Shown piece after piece: positions 22,483 through 35,800 of a stretch of DNA of 64,000 nucleotides (position 1 is the stretch's first letter; the number at the start of each line of letters is the position of its first letter). Source of the DNA: Channa striata (taxonomy: Eukaryota > Chordata > Actinopteri > Anabantiformes > Channidae); contig CM065170.1 in assembly GCA_033026295.1 (NCBI GenBank), positions 33,600,963 to 33,664,962 of the forward strand, given 5' to 3'. A program made the position numbers and the translations under genes. The notes under the pieces were generated by a model. It was given only the letters and a program-made list of their open reading frames with translations. It was not told the origin of the DNA and did no database searches.

Positions 22483-25400
22483 TTAAAGGTTCATTCCGTG
22501 CCCCTTACTGTGCCTGCAGACTGCCCCCACATACAGTCCTCCCAGATCTGCTTCCAGCTCCTGCAGGGAGGCAGGCGGGAACGTGTCGACAGTCTCCCCA
22601 AGCGTCCGCCACCACGGCAGACGGACCCCCTGCAACATTGCATTGTGGGCATCACGGGCGCGAGCGGCGATGGCACCTGAAGGGCTCAGGAAGGAGTCTG
22701 CGTCTGTTGCCGTGACAACAGAGAGGGGTGGGGCATCTGTGGGGAGAGGGGGAAGATTAAGTAAGCGATTAAAGGCTGATTGGAGGCAGTCAGATGTCTT
22801 CTCACTGATCAACATCACATTTTCATGCAGCCAATGTTTCAGTTGTTGCAGCAGCCTGGCAAACTTTAACATTAATATTAGGTGTGGTTCTCTTAATTTG
22901 GGATCTCCATCTCTCTCTTGATATGTGGATAGATCATGTCATAGCTTAAGAATCTAAGCATCTATAGAGCCTAAAATATCTAAAGCCGACAGATTAGTTG
23001 TTTATTATATCTACATCACCTCTTCTACATTTCATTGCGTTATAAATATGCAGTTGAACAAATACACTGCTGTTCTTTAAAACAAATCACTATGCAAAAC
23101 ATTTATAATGTGAGAAAAGTAAAAACCAAATTATTGCAAATGTCCCGCACACGCAGACATAAATACATGCAGGTCTGGACTCGGTGATTAAATTCAAGTG
23201 GACATTACAGCTTGAGGCAGGAAGAAAAGAGAAAGGCGAAGAGAGGAGAGGAGAGGAAGTGTGTAATTGAGACCTCTGAGCAGCTCCAGCTGTGTGTGTG
23301 TGTGCGCCAGCAGAGCCTCCATCCTCTGCTCCTCCCTCCTCCGCTGCGCTCCTTTCTGCAGCTCCAAAAGCAGGAGCAGCTGCACCTCCTCATGGAGACG
23401 CTCGCACTCCTCAGGGGACACGTGGGACGACTGCAGATGGACAAGAGAACAGGTGTGCGGTCTTTCTGTAGTGCCCGGAGCATCACGAACAGCTCTCTGA
23501 CAGAATCGTGAGGCACTGCGAGTTAAACGAAGCTCTTACGGGATGCACAGCGATGTGTTCCTCCACCTGCTTCTGCAGCTCAACCCTGCGGCTGTCCGTT
23601 AAACCTTTCTGACCAATCCAGAAAGGAGTAATGGACGGGGACGTTGCTGCTCTTCGTCTCTGCAGAAAATTACGCACCTGAGAGAGAGATGAGCTTGGCA
23701 CGTCAGTCAGGTGTTTCTGTTTATGAATGCATTTACACACATTAATTAATATAACACACACACACACACACACACAGTATATATATTTAAATACGTGTGT
23801 GTGTCTGAGTGTGTATCCACTGAGAAGGAAGTCCTCATATCTGAAGCACAAGTGAAAGATGAACATGACAAGAACCACAGTCGTGTATCTTTGACTCTTT
23901 CCTGTCAGAATAACTCGTGCTGATGTCATTCTTGGCTGTTTGTCATATTTTCTCTCAGTAGAGACGTCGGGAGGCAGATGTGGTGGCAGCAGAATGTTCT
24001 GCAAGATGATTTAGCGAAAACTTGGACTAACGAAACACTTGCAGTCTCAAAATGAACAGACTGAAAACATCAGTAGCGTTAGGGGCGACTATCTGTTATT
24101 CTCTGTAGAGTCCTGCGTTCCACCGATACATCGGACGTGTTTAATTAATGTTGAAAATTACTTTCACAAAAATATCTTTAACTTGAGCCCTGAAACTGGA
24201 TAAAGGTCGGGAGTAGGGGAGGTGGAGAATGGATTGTGCTAATGCGGGTGTGTACCGCTCTCTGCAGTATCCTGGCTGCCTGCTGCTGCTGCCTGTGCGT
24301 CTGCTTCGCTGCGTGTCTGTGTGTGTTGTTGTAGCGTCGTCTCTGTCTAAAGCCTCGCCAGTAGCTCTGGATCACGACGGCCGCCCGACGTTCGCACTCC
24401 CGCAGGTACGACTGCACCTGGTCTGCACACACAGGTATTCATTTTGTAATATCTTCTAATCAAAGATAAGAAATAACAGCACTCTTGGATTCTTAGAGTC
24501 CCTAACAAAATTCAGAATACTACGACACTATCAGGTATAAAGGCAGGAAAACCGTTTGTGTATTTACCAGGAGGCAGGAGTTGCAGCAACTTCCTTTGTT
24601 TTTGGTGGAACTCCCTCCTCGCCCGCTGACGCCTCACACACACCTGAAACACAAAGGCAGCAGCACATCAATCAGCAAACCCGAATGCAGCTGAGCTGAC
24701 TTGCTGAAAGCTAAACTCCCCAAAAAGCAGGCAGGAAGTGAAGGCAGCTACAGTGCAGACTTGGCAAAGCGTCACCAGGGAAGAAGCCCAGCAGCTGGTG
24801 ATGAGGACTTCAGACAGTCACTGGCCGCAAAGGATGCTTGCATCTTACCTGGTACTTCAACTCCTCCTCCCATTGCTGAGCCTCCTTCTGTTGCTGCTGC
24901 TGCTTCCTCCGAGCCCTGATGCACGCACCAACACACAAAAAAATTAAATTCATCAGTGTCCTACTCCACTGTATGTAAAAAGCCAGGAGTGAATGAGTTC
25001 AAACAAAACCCGACAGAGCAAAAGAATGTTGCCGGGGAGAGGACCTCAGGCTCGCTTTATGGCCTTGTTTCCAGGTTTATGCTAATCCAAGTGAAACACA
25101 TTCGAACCCTAACTCAGTAAAACGGCAAAGATCAAGAAGTGGTAGTAGGTTTGTTCAAAATGTTCTGCTGCTCCTTTAAAGTGAGGTTTGGAAAACTCCT
25201 CGATACCTGTATCTCCTCTGCAGAATGCCGACGGCTCTGTTGAGACTCTTCACTCGGCGTCTGGTCTGATAAGACCTCCAGGCCGCCTGGATCACACAAG
25301 CTGCTCGCGCACGGTCAGTGCTCCCCTACACACAGAGAGAGAAGACGGGTCACAGGTCAAGCGTAGACAGAAGACCCATCCAAAACCCCAACGCTGCATC

Positions 25401-27548
25401 ACTGTTCCTCTTCCTTGCACTTATGTTCTAAAATTGAGAGGACAAAACATGTGTGTATAAAAATCCCAGGTACTGCCCTCTGAACCCTCACCTGAAAGCA
25501 ACATCAGTTTTGAAGACACAGCTGGATTAGTCAGTCAACATTTGTGTGAATCATATCTGTCTTGTAATACCTTTTTGTGAAGGATTGTCTCTGTCCTCAG
25601 AAATAAGAAGTTTTGTTTGGGACAAGAACCACTTCTAGATTAGGCAAGGGACATACCCAGATAGAGGCAGACCGACTAACCTGAGAGTCACTCGTCAGGC
25701 CTCGCTCAGACTGAACTAGTGTGATTAGCTGATCCAGATCCTGGTCAAAGCCCCGCCCCCTCCAGTCTTTTTCCAGCAGGCTGTCCAGACCTGCAGAGAC
25801 AAACATTTGACTACACTGTCCTATGAGCTGCAGCGAGACAAATGTTAACTGGTCATGTAAGCACACCAACATGGGTAACCTCTGACCTCTGAACTTGAGA
25901 AGGAGGGGCTGGATTCGGAGGTCCAGCTGACGGGCCACGAGGAGGATCAGTCTGACGGAGGCAGCGCCCACCGCTGGATCGGAGCTGACAGCCAACTGAC
26001 CGATAGCTTCGTTAAGCAACAACAAGACGGAGTCATCGCTGAGCCCGGAGAGGAAGTCTCTGCAGACAGAGGGAGATCTTTGTTTTCAGGACATGCTCTA
26101 AAAAACAACTACTAAAACTAAAACCTGAATAAATTATATACGTGAACGTTAAAGAAAATCTGTATCGTGTCTCACACCTGCTGGCTGTGCAGGTTTGAAT
26201 CCACAGCTGAATGCAAAGCAAAGAGACAGTGACATCGTCCCACATCTGGATCTGCTCATAGTAAACCGAGCTAAGAACTGCAGAGATGAATACGCGTTAA
26301 TGAATGAGTGCGTTACGTTTCACCCTCTATTGTACAGCAGAGTGCTGCTCGATGTAACCAGGGGATCGATGAATGGATGAAGTGTTGACGTGACTGACCC
26401 TGTGTGGTGAGCTGTGTGTGAGCTCTGAGAAGCCACCCGACTGAATCCATCACCTTCCTCAAGAGAGGCATGCACTGGCAGAAAACACGGACAATGAAAA
26501 ACACAGAACACACGTTTCTGGAGATTTTTTTTTACTGACAGTAAGAGGTACAGAGTCTTACCTCCACTCGCCTCATTAGCTGACTGGCCAGTGACAGAAG
26601 AACATCCATGACTGACGGCAGGAAGAGCCTATGAAAAGCCTTTGATTTTTCACCAGTGTCCAGTCCAACACAGCAGGAACTGAACAGAGACGGGTCTGTG
26701 AACGTCAGTTCCAAGTGGTACAAACTAAGGCCTGAATTTAACCAATAACTTTAAATGTTGACTAGATGACGTTACATTAGCCTGGTGCAAAGGGCTACAG
26801 TGCGCATAAGTTATATTTTTTATTTAACCAAATAGAGGTCGGATCCTGACTGACAGTCAGTCTTTGAAGCGTACCTGGTGAGCTGGGCGAGTGTGGCGGC
26901 AGCACTCCAGTTGCCTTGCAGCCTTTTGGGATCCAGAGAGAGGACGCAGTGACTCAGAACACCACTGTGATACAACCGAGACTTCAGAAGAGTTAAGACA
27001 CTCCTGTGCGTCTGGACCGCTGCCGTGTTCAGAGCCTCTGACAGACAGACAGACACACACAAAATATAAAACACTGCTAATGCAATATCTTCACTGCTGA
27101 TGTTGTTTAACTGGTTAGTGTGTCCAAATGTGACCCTCGGCTAAACCCGTTTTTCTCAGTTTCTCGTTCGGTTTCTCTACTTACTGTAGAGGAGCACGGA
27201 GAGAAACTGAGTTTTAAATGGTTCTCTCCTTGAATCTGTACATGAATTAAATGCAACATGCCCTGGACATTTTAAAGTTTGGACAGAAACCATATTTATG
27301 TTCGACAGCGGTTCCAATATAACACAGATTTCTTTTAAATCACGTACTCTGACGTCTAGAGAGTGACGTCCTGTCCTTTTAACATGCGTTTTACAGCACG
27401 TCCTTCACGTGTGGCGTCCTCTTAGAGACTCACTGTTTAAACTGCTGTTCAGCAGCTCGATCTTCTGCTCTGGGTTCAGCTCTTCATCCTCCAGCTGTTC
27501 CTTCAGCTCTGACACCAGAGCTTCCACTTGCTCCTCTGGCGGCTCCAT
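22483..27548 (-). CDS. iqcb1: IQ motif-containing protein B1 (nephrocystin-5)
   Basis: Ciliary base/transition-zone protein that binds calmodulin and CEP290; human defects cause Senior-Loken syndrome. Fourteen coding exons join in frame to 610 aa (human 598): 27434-27548, 26875-27037, 26562-26679, 26399-26474, 26178-26277, 25887-26059, 25681-25790, 25207-25325, 24849-24915, 24568-24643, 24256-24422, 23540-23677, 23274-23430, 22483-22736. The helical N-terminal half contains CCVGLDTGEKSKAFHRLFLP, matching the human protein closely. IQ motifs lie at about residues 292-312 (ACVIQAAWRSYQTRRR) and 385-405 (AVVIQSYWRGFRQRRR), separated by a Gln-rich coiled coil. The conserved C-terminal region includes LTDSRRVELQKQVEEH and LPWWRTLGE. 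The start MEPPEEQVEALVSEL begins just after a splice acceptor, so a non-coding first exon is expected near 28000. Confidence 0.96.
23756..23776. repeat. (CA)n microsatellite
   Basis: About 10 CA units in an iqcb1 intron. Confidence 0.9.
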
Positions 27549-27939
27549 CCTGGCTGGGACGTTCGGAGACACGAACAGGAAGTTCACTGTTCAAAATGAA
27601 TGAACGTAAATGTGCAACAGAAAACATGTCGAAATGACATTTTAAATATTTGAGCTCACTGTCATTGTCCAAACCCTTCCTTTTGTAGCTCTCTTCAGTC
27701 ACACATGTCAACAGCCAGAATATTAACTGTAAGTTTGTGTCTGTGAAGTAATAAAACCTCGTTTTTCTTGCGGCTGAGCCTCGATCTCACTTGTTAGCAC
27801 TGTCCCGGCAGCTCGTTGTGCTGGTTTTACCGTCTCAGCTGACAATTACAGAACATTACATGACACAAAAAATGATTCTCCCTTCAACAACAACAATTCT
27901 GTCCACTCTTGAATGGCTGAACGTCACTTTAGACGCGCT

Positions 27940-28040
27940 AGGAAGCTGCTCAACACGCCGTTTCCGGCTGTCCTGTTGGGACGGCTAACAGCTAGCTAGC
28001 GCCGACGCTCTGGTGTTTCTACGGCAATGTGACGTCACTA
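27940..28040 (-). promoter_or_regulatory. iqcb1: Probable iqcb1 promoter with full CRE palindrome
   Basis: A perfect TGACGTCA occurs at 28030-28037, in a locally GC-rich stretch with CpGs, about 480 bases upstream of the iqcb1 start codon. No TATA box is evident. Full CRE sites near the start are typical of CREB/ATF-bound housekeeping promoters. The exact start site is unknown. Confidence 0.5.
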
Positions 28041-29224
28041 CGCTGCGACGACGCCTCTGCACCAAAACAGACAAAAGAAATCCGCGTGAAATCATCACGG
28101 ACCGGGTTTGTGGCCTGGTTATTGATTGTGGAAGTAAAAATCCACACCGAGGAGGAATAGACTTAAATGTACTGCATTCTACATGTGAAACTGTAAAAAC
28201 ACATCACAAAATCATTCTAAAGAATTGTAAGGTGTGATTCCCAGCTTTATTATTAAAACACAATTTACTCATTATTTAAACCAAATTAAATGAAATAAAT
28301 GACAATTGCCACGTGTTGTTTGAGGACTGTAACTAAAGTTCTTTTCTCTTACTGTTCCTGTAACAAGTGGAAACAAGATGGTGTGATGAACAGCTGATAA
28401 AGTCCTTCACATTAATACCGAATCTGCTGTAAAACAGTGAAACATCAACATTGTGATGCCATATTTTACTTTGAGTTTATGACAGTGAAATAGCATCTTT
28501 CACAAAGTTTGTACGAGCCTGACCCGGGATGGAGGAACAGCTGCTGTGAGCTCACCTGGCCTCTGGGTGGCGCTGCGGCTTCAGCAACTCGGCTCCGAAC
28601 GTTTTAACGTCTCACTCCGTTTTTCATTCAGTTCGAGTTTCAGAGCTTTCGTGAGTTTAATGTGAGTGACTGCTGCAGAAACATGTTGGTGTGGATTATG
28701 TTCTTGCTTCTCATACTTACTCTTAAAAAAAAAAATCAAACAAAGCAAACGTTTCCTGTCTTCATTTGCTTTCGAGTTTGACTGGTTTCTCTCTCATAGC
28801 ATCTATAAATAAAAAAAATAAATGCATAAGATACATAAAATAAAATACTCTTTGAGCCAAATTCTGCTTTGTTTTCAATATTAGCCCTTTTACTATGTGA
28901 GTATTATATGTGCAGACTGGGGCAGCCCACACTGCTTTGTTCATTAGTGCAATTCGGAAAGTGTTTGCAGGAAACGAGTTAGGCCTGTTTCAACAAACGC
29001 TATTTAATTCGTTTTAATTCATTTCACTTTCACTATTTCTATTTATTTGGATAAATGTTATTAAAAAGCTGTTGTAAAAGTGTAAAACTAAAAGAATGAG
29101 CATACAGTAATAAACAGGACACAATATACCAATCATAGAATTACATAATTTAACATAACTGAAAGTCGGCCAATATGATCATATCATATCAAATGTAAAA
29201 AATGAAGGTCCGGCAGAATCAACC
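28041..29224. other. Intergenic gap between divergent iqcb1 and kalrn
   Basis: About 1.2 kb of AT-rich DNA separates the putative iqcb1 promoter from the GC-rich kalrn 5' region. I see no exon or named element in it. Confidence 0.6.
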
Positions 29225-29536
29225 TTATTGTAACGACGGCTGCGTTACTAGTAACTGGACCGACCGGAGCTGTAACGTTATAGTAACGGAGAGAGGCGGG
29301 GTGTGTGTGTGTGTGTGTGTGTGTGTTAATCGGTGCAGCAGCAGCTGTTCTCTCCACGCTGCGCCTGCGTGCGGAAACACACCGACCGACCGAGCGAGCG
29401 TCCGCCGCCTGGACCGGCAGGAGGACCGAGGCACAGGCGGGGAGCGGACGGACACCGGGGGGCGACGGTAACGGGCATCTGCAGCCAGCAACGGTGACGT
29501 GACGCGATGCCGCGCGGGATCACGGTAACGTAAGAG

Positions 29537-29587
29537 GAGCAGCAGCAGCAGCAGCAGCAGGAGGAGGAGGAGGAGGAGGAAGAGGAG
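29537..29587. repeat. (AGC)n(AGG)n triplet runs in kalrn 5' UTR
   Basis: Eight AGC triplets pass directly into about eight AGG triplets in the predicted 5' leader. Such runs are often length-polymorphic and can affect leader structure. Minus-strand open frames here are by-products of the triplets. Confidence 0.9.
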
Positions 29588-29645
29588 CGTCGAGGCTGAG
29601 CCGAGCAGGATGCAGCAGTGATCGGTACCGGGAGGAAGGGAACAC

Positions 29646-29669
29646 GTCCGTCCGTCCGTCCGTCCGTCC
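29646..29669. repeat. (CCGT)n microsatellite
   Basis: Six tandem tetranucleotides in the kalrn 5' leader. Confidence 0.9.
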
Positions 29670-29835
29670 AACGGTGCGACCTGCGCGGGAGCCAGGACCG
29701 ACGCGATCTGATGTAAACCCGGACGGGATGGACGGGTAGGCAGGGAGGAGGCGCGAGGAGCGGAGGAGCAAGCGACGGCACATAACGGAGGAGAGCGCGC
29801 GGCGAGGAGGAGGCGGCGGAGGAGGAGGAGGGAGG

Positions 29836-32800
29836 ATGAATCCGGTGGATGGAGGAGGAGAAGCGGGCCCGGACGGCCTGGCGACGGCAGGTAGGGTGTG
29901 TGTGTGTGTGTGTGTGCTCCTGTCGCCATGATGCCTCCACATCCGCCCATTGACTCCGAAAACGCGTGTGTGTGTGTGTGTGAGTGGGGGTCCTATCAGA
30001 GAGGATTGTGGGAAGGCCTGCTTATCAAACGTGTGTGCGCGTGCGTGCTTTGCTGGAGAATATGCTGCCGTTTCATTCATTCCAACAGGGGATCAGGACC
30101 CGGTGCAGGCTCCACTTTCTCAAAGTTACAGCACTCCTCAATGGCTCCAGTGTCATTCAAACACCAGGAGAGACCACAGCCCGCAGAGGTCAAAGGTCAA
30201 AGGTCAGGGCGTCTGTAGGAGGGGAGTGGTAATATTTCTACAGTAAATCCGAATAAACACAAAGTCTCCGGGATTTTTCCCCAGCAAGGGTCGGGGGTGT
30301 TGTCCCCAGAGCAACCATTTTCTCACAGCTCTCCTCATAAACTCATCAACATTATCAGGCGAAGGAGCAAAATCCAGTAATTCACCTAATCACAGCATAT
30401 ACCTATAAATCTACCCACTCTGTTTGTGTTACTTTAAGCTCTAATAATACATCAAAATGTATTGATTCTATTTTGTAATATTGGCCCAAATCTGCTAACT
30501 AACTGAGAATTGTAATGGAGCAAGAAGTACAGCAATATTCTCTGGACTGTTGCAGAGGAAAATATAAAGTGATGCTGCAGGTACGGATACTTTCAGTGCT
30601 TGACTACGTGCTTATCAAAGTTCTATCACTGCCTCTGATTGGCTGACAGCCACTAATTACAATCATGTTTCAATCGGTGCAACTTGGGGCTCTAGGTAGT
30701 GCGCTTACCCGTGGGTAACCATGGCAACCGCTTCATGTCGTTTTGAAGCCAAAAACAGCTGAAACTAAACTACATCAAGGTATTTCCTTTACAGGTGAGT
30801 TAGTTAAGTCATCAATCAAAGAAAGATACAAACCATTAGTTTGGGTCGAGCCTCCTAAATTTGAGGATTTGCAGCCGTTTTTGAATTTTAAGTGAGAACA
30901 TAAACTCTGAAAACATTTGGAATACTGCATACTAGTGTTCCGTGTATTTGAGCGACTGTAGGAGTATTTTTTTTCCACTGCAGTTTTTGAGATAGCAAAA
31001 TAATCAATTGAAATAATTAGCTGATTAGTAGTGAAAATAAAGACGTTTAGCAATTAAACCCACGATTGTGAAACAGGCTTTTTTATTATGATTTTTAAGA
31101 CTTTTCAAGACCTGCAGATAGTGTTTAAGTCAGCAAACCATTAGGGGACTACTAATGTAATGAGAGTGTGAGGACTGACCTCCACGTTCGGGATTACTGT
31201 AACCACTCCGTTCCAGGGGACCTGCGATGTGGTGTTGGGGCGGAGTTACTGTAAATCTCACGACTGTAGCCGATACTGCCATTTTGTGTATGATTAGTGC
31301 AGCATTTGAGGAATTATGTGCACTGATTAAAAGCTGGCAAAGGTTGGAAAACAGGCTTAAGGCTTCAGTGAAAGCTGGGTAAACGCCGTGCAATCGGCAC
31401 GACTTGTGCTCGAAACAATTTTAGAGTCATGACTGAATGTTTGGGTAAAAAAACCAAACAATTCAAACATATCACAGGATGTGGCGTGTGCTGTGATGTA
31501 CTCAAATCACGGAGGAGGCTTGACGAGGACTGGAACTGACAGCCTGACAAAGATTTTGCTTGTAGCAGCAGAACGTTGATCTTGAACAAACAGTGTCTTG
31601 GTGTTGGTGCTCTTTGCGTTTTTTGACAAACTATGGACAATGTCCATTCAACAAGGTCTTCAATGAACAAACGGATTAATTGGAAAAATGTAAAGGAATG
31701 TACTTACCTTCAACAACAGCTCGATTTTGTGTTGCCATCTTTGTGGTTCCAGATCTGAAAGCTAATAAAATAAAGTACGTATTAAACAGAAGCTAATCAT
31801 GACAAAATGTGTTTTATATTTAGAAAACACCTTAAATTCCAGTTGATACCATGCTAATACGACATGCACGTCAACCAAAACTGAGTTTAATCCCAAATGA
31901 TCCCAAGTGGGAATAAAGAGCAACCAGGGTGAAAACAGCATTTTTACAATAAAATCAAACCAGCTGCTTCACGTGAAAATCTGGGCTAGTGTCTCCTCCA
32001 GCTGTTCCACAGTAGAACCCAAATTCTGCAGCTGGTTGCGTTTCACTGTGAACAGAACCAGTTCGATTTTACTGTCGTACAACGAAGCAGCAGGTCGGGT
32101 CGCAGCGGGAGGATTTAAACGACAAAAATGTTTGTGTAACTGTGGAGCTGAGGAATCTTGGTCTGAGCGGGCGGGCGGGCATACCTTCACAGAGACGCCG
32201 CTTTTAACTGTGTTTCACTGTAAACGAATTGGGTTAAAATGTGAACGCTGATGCTTTATTTCATTTGACTATTTTTAGTTTGTTTTGTTCGCGTTCATGT
32301 TCAAAGACGACTGTCAATAATCGCCGGCTAATAAATTGCATTTTACTTCTTTAATATCAACAGCGGTAGTGGCCTAAAAAAGCCCAGCATCACACTCTAG
32401 TGCCTTCATTTCTAAGAGGCTGACATTTGGGAGATTCAAAGGACATTGTGGCGAAATGTATTCATTATTTTCTGTTGTATAATCAGCGTGATGAGTCCTG
32501 ACAGACTGACAGCGAGTTTCTCTGAAGGCTTTTCATCTGCTCCGAACAGCAGCTATTTTGGGCTTTACACTGACTCAGTGACTCGGTGTTTTTTTGGGTG
32601 GTAGACAGCTTCATCAGAATGGAAATCCCTTCCCCAAATCTCCGCGCTGGTGTGGAGTCACGTTGATTGACAGCCGGTCTGGGATCGGGCGGCCTGACAG
32701 GCAGATGATCAGGAATCAATCAGATTCTTAATTGAGTTTTTGGATAAAAGTCCGTGTGGAGCAGCATGGCGGAACATGCTGGATCCAGACACAGTGTCAT

Positions 32801-35800
32801 GTTTACAGACCACAAACACCCACCACTAACTCATTAGTGTGTGCAGGCTGTTAGCTCTCAGACCTGTTAAACAGCACGTTAACATGAGGTCTGTGGGATT
32901 CACACTCTGTGATTACATAGAAAACAAGCGTATTATCATTGTGTTCTCGTCCAGCTCAGTGCTAATTCACGGAGCGAAGAGGGTGGAGTGACACTGCAGT
33001 TCAAGTCAGTTATTAACAGCATGTTCTGTCACCGTTGATGATTTATTGTGACACACAGAGATGAGGCCATTATCTCTGCAGGTCGTCTCTGAACGGAGTG
33101 CTGGGAGCTCAGCGGCAGGATGTTTCCAACACACGTTTGACCAGCCACTAACCACACACGAACGTTTGTGGACGACTTTAACGCTTTCAGCGTAAATGTG
33201 CACAGCCACTCTCTGCACCGCCAGGTACAGACCGCTAATTAGTTTGGTTTCTATGCATAAAGACACTGGCTGTGCAATTTATGAGAAAAAGTACAATCTA
33301 ACTTCTTATCATGGCATCAAACTTCCAGAAGGAGCTAAGAGAAAATTACACGCCCCTGGTTATATCTGCAGCCATGGAAAATTTCATATCCTGCAAAGCA
33401 ACGCAGCCCATTAAAGCCTCTTTATTGTAAAAATAATCTGAGCTGAAGTTGTTGAACATGCTTCACCTAAACTCCAGACTCATGTGCCCAGGCAGAATCA
33501 CAATTGTGCACTGGGGGAAAAAATAAAATAAAATGGGTCAACCAGACTCGGCCTGATGAACTCGGCCTCTGAAGTGAGCGCCGACCCTGACAGGACTGTA
33601 GATCGTGTGGTGTAGGACACACCCCGGGTCAGTTCCCTGCATGAGGAAATACAACGCTAAGGCCAAACAGGTGGAGGTCCTTGGCATATATTGAGGCATA
33701 TATTGATTAAATATTAAAAATATCATATCCAGTGTGAATATCCAAATGTTCACACTGGATGAAACTCTCCACCTCGGTTTCGTAAATGAAACGTGCTGTC
33801 CAACCTGTACCCATCCACGCCTCTCACACTTTTCCTTGCCAACACGACGGTTTTGGGTTTGGGGCATGGTTGCATGCAAAGCTCCACTCTGGGTCCCGGC
33901 TCACAGTGAATGACGACTTGCCTGCAGGGCGCAGAAATATCTAATGTTGCTGTTAATCCAAACCCAGCCCAGCGCTGTTTTGGATATTAAAGCATTTCTG
34001 AATTTGGTGCTTTTGCACAAGCCTCAGTTTTAGCAGTATCTCTTCCTACAGCCCACGAATCTATAATAACCGCAAAGGGCAGTAGTCGCTCCTAGCAATT
34101 TTAGAAGCATTTCTGATGTCTGTCTAATGGATGAGATATGCTTCAATTTTATCAAACGTATGAGTTCAGACAGACAAGAGAGGCACTTTTGTTTTTATGT
34201 CCCGTAGTGAAGTGTTATCTCCACGCGAGCTGGAAAAATATCTAATGAAAACACGGTTTTCTAAATGTTTAGCCATTAACAATGCAGACGGGACAGGAAG
34301 CGTGATGAGCTATGACACGGGCTGCTCGTCAACCTGAAGGCCACCAGGCGCCCCGACGGTTTGCCTTTCATTCACACTTTACATTTAGTTCAAAGTCTCC
34401 AAACACGGGACGGCAGAAATCCTCACGTGGTGTTTTTTCTTGGACACTGTGAGGATGTAATTACCATTTGGTGCATTAGGAGCTCATAATTATTTGGGCT
34501 GGTGAGGTGCAGAGAAGGATGCACGCTCAGCGGTTGTGCTTGGAACATATTGAACTATTTTCACTAGTCCCCTTATTAGTATGGCTTGACATGACCAGAG
34601 TATTTGTGTTTTCGGTGGCATCACACTGTTGACAAGGTACAACAAGGATTAAACACTAAGCACACACACACACACACACACACTGTACTGGCTGATAATC
34701 CACCAGGGGTCTCAAACCAAACAACCAATCCAGATTAAACTGCCAGTCTGAGGTTCGAGGAGACAGATCACTAAGCAAAAGAGGAGTCAAGGACACCGAT
34801 GAAGGAGAAAGAGGACACTGGAAGGAGGGCTGGATAAACGCTCCCTTTCCCTTCTTCCTGTTTTAGACTCTCTCTCTCTGAGGGTTATCACTGCTCGTCG
34901 AGCTGTTAATGTGAGACGTTTAATGCCCTCAGTCGTGTGTGTGTGTGTGTGTGTGTGGATTAGCTTCCTCCCGCTGTGCAGGATGATCTGACGCACACGG
35001 GAGGCCTGTATATCTGTCTGCAGCTCACACACACGCTCCTCTTTCTGCGCTCGTGAGGACACTCGTAGACGTTATGCTTTCCCCAGCCCCTAATCTGAAC
35101 CTGCTTGTAACCTCAACCCGAAAACCGAGTCTTAACCCTCAAACGGCGCTTTGAAGATGAAAGCGGCCGAAACGATGATGTGGAATTAAAGTGAGTCCAC
35201 GCGCACACGCTCGGGTGTGCAGGAGTCAGCTTTTTCATGCAAATGTCTGCTCCTCTCTGAACCCGACTGGTCCATTTCGGTGAGACGAGGAAAAGACGTC
35301 TTCACAAAGAAACGATGGGCAACATTAACAAACTAGGAAACAAATAAATTGTAGAGAAATGTCAAACAATGCGTTTCGTTTTCCCAAAACCTGAACTGAC
35401 ATTTTCTAAATCCTTGCCGAGCTGCACAACTACTCAATTCATCGATTAGTCGACTGTAAGACAAGTACTGCTTCAGCAACATACTTTGAGATTTGACAAA
35501 AGTGTCCCTGTGTGTTTCTCAGGTTCAGGTAAAGCAGAATGTGTTCGGGCGGTCGACGTCCTGACGGTGCTCAGAGAGAAAGTGGCCTTCGTGTCAGGTA
35601 CCACACACAAACGCTGCTGCAGCTTTTGGCCCAGTTCAGTCCTGATGTGACCCAGTTTAACTCAGCTGTGTTCTGCAGGTGGACGCGACAAGCGGGGCGG
35701 ACCAATCCTGACCTTTCCCGCCAGGACCAACCACGATCGAATAAAACAGGAAGACCTCAGCCGACTGGTCACTTACCTAGCGACCATACCCAGGTAAAGT

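Larger units (their letters stand above)
29225..29835 (+). promoter_or_regulatory. kalrn: kalrn CpG-rich promoter / 5' UTR region
   Basis: A sharp rise in GC and CpG content begins near 29225 and runs into the first coding exon, as at many vertebrate neuronal gene promoters. It contains a TG tract (29299-29326), AGC and AGG triplet runs (29537-29587) and a CCGT run (29646-29669). The transcription start cannot be fixed from sequence. Confidence 0.55.

Noticed and set aside
29225..29950. Minus-strand 241-codon and overlapping frames rich in Leu, Ser and Pro
   Set aside because: Produced by triplet and dinucleotide repeats and high GC content opposite the kalrn 5' leader; several frames are open at once.
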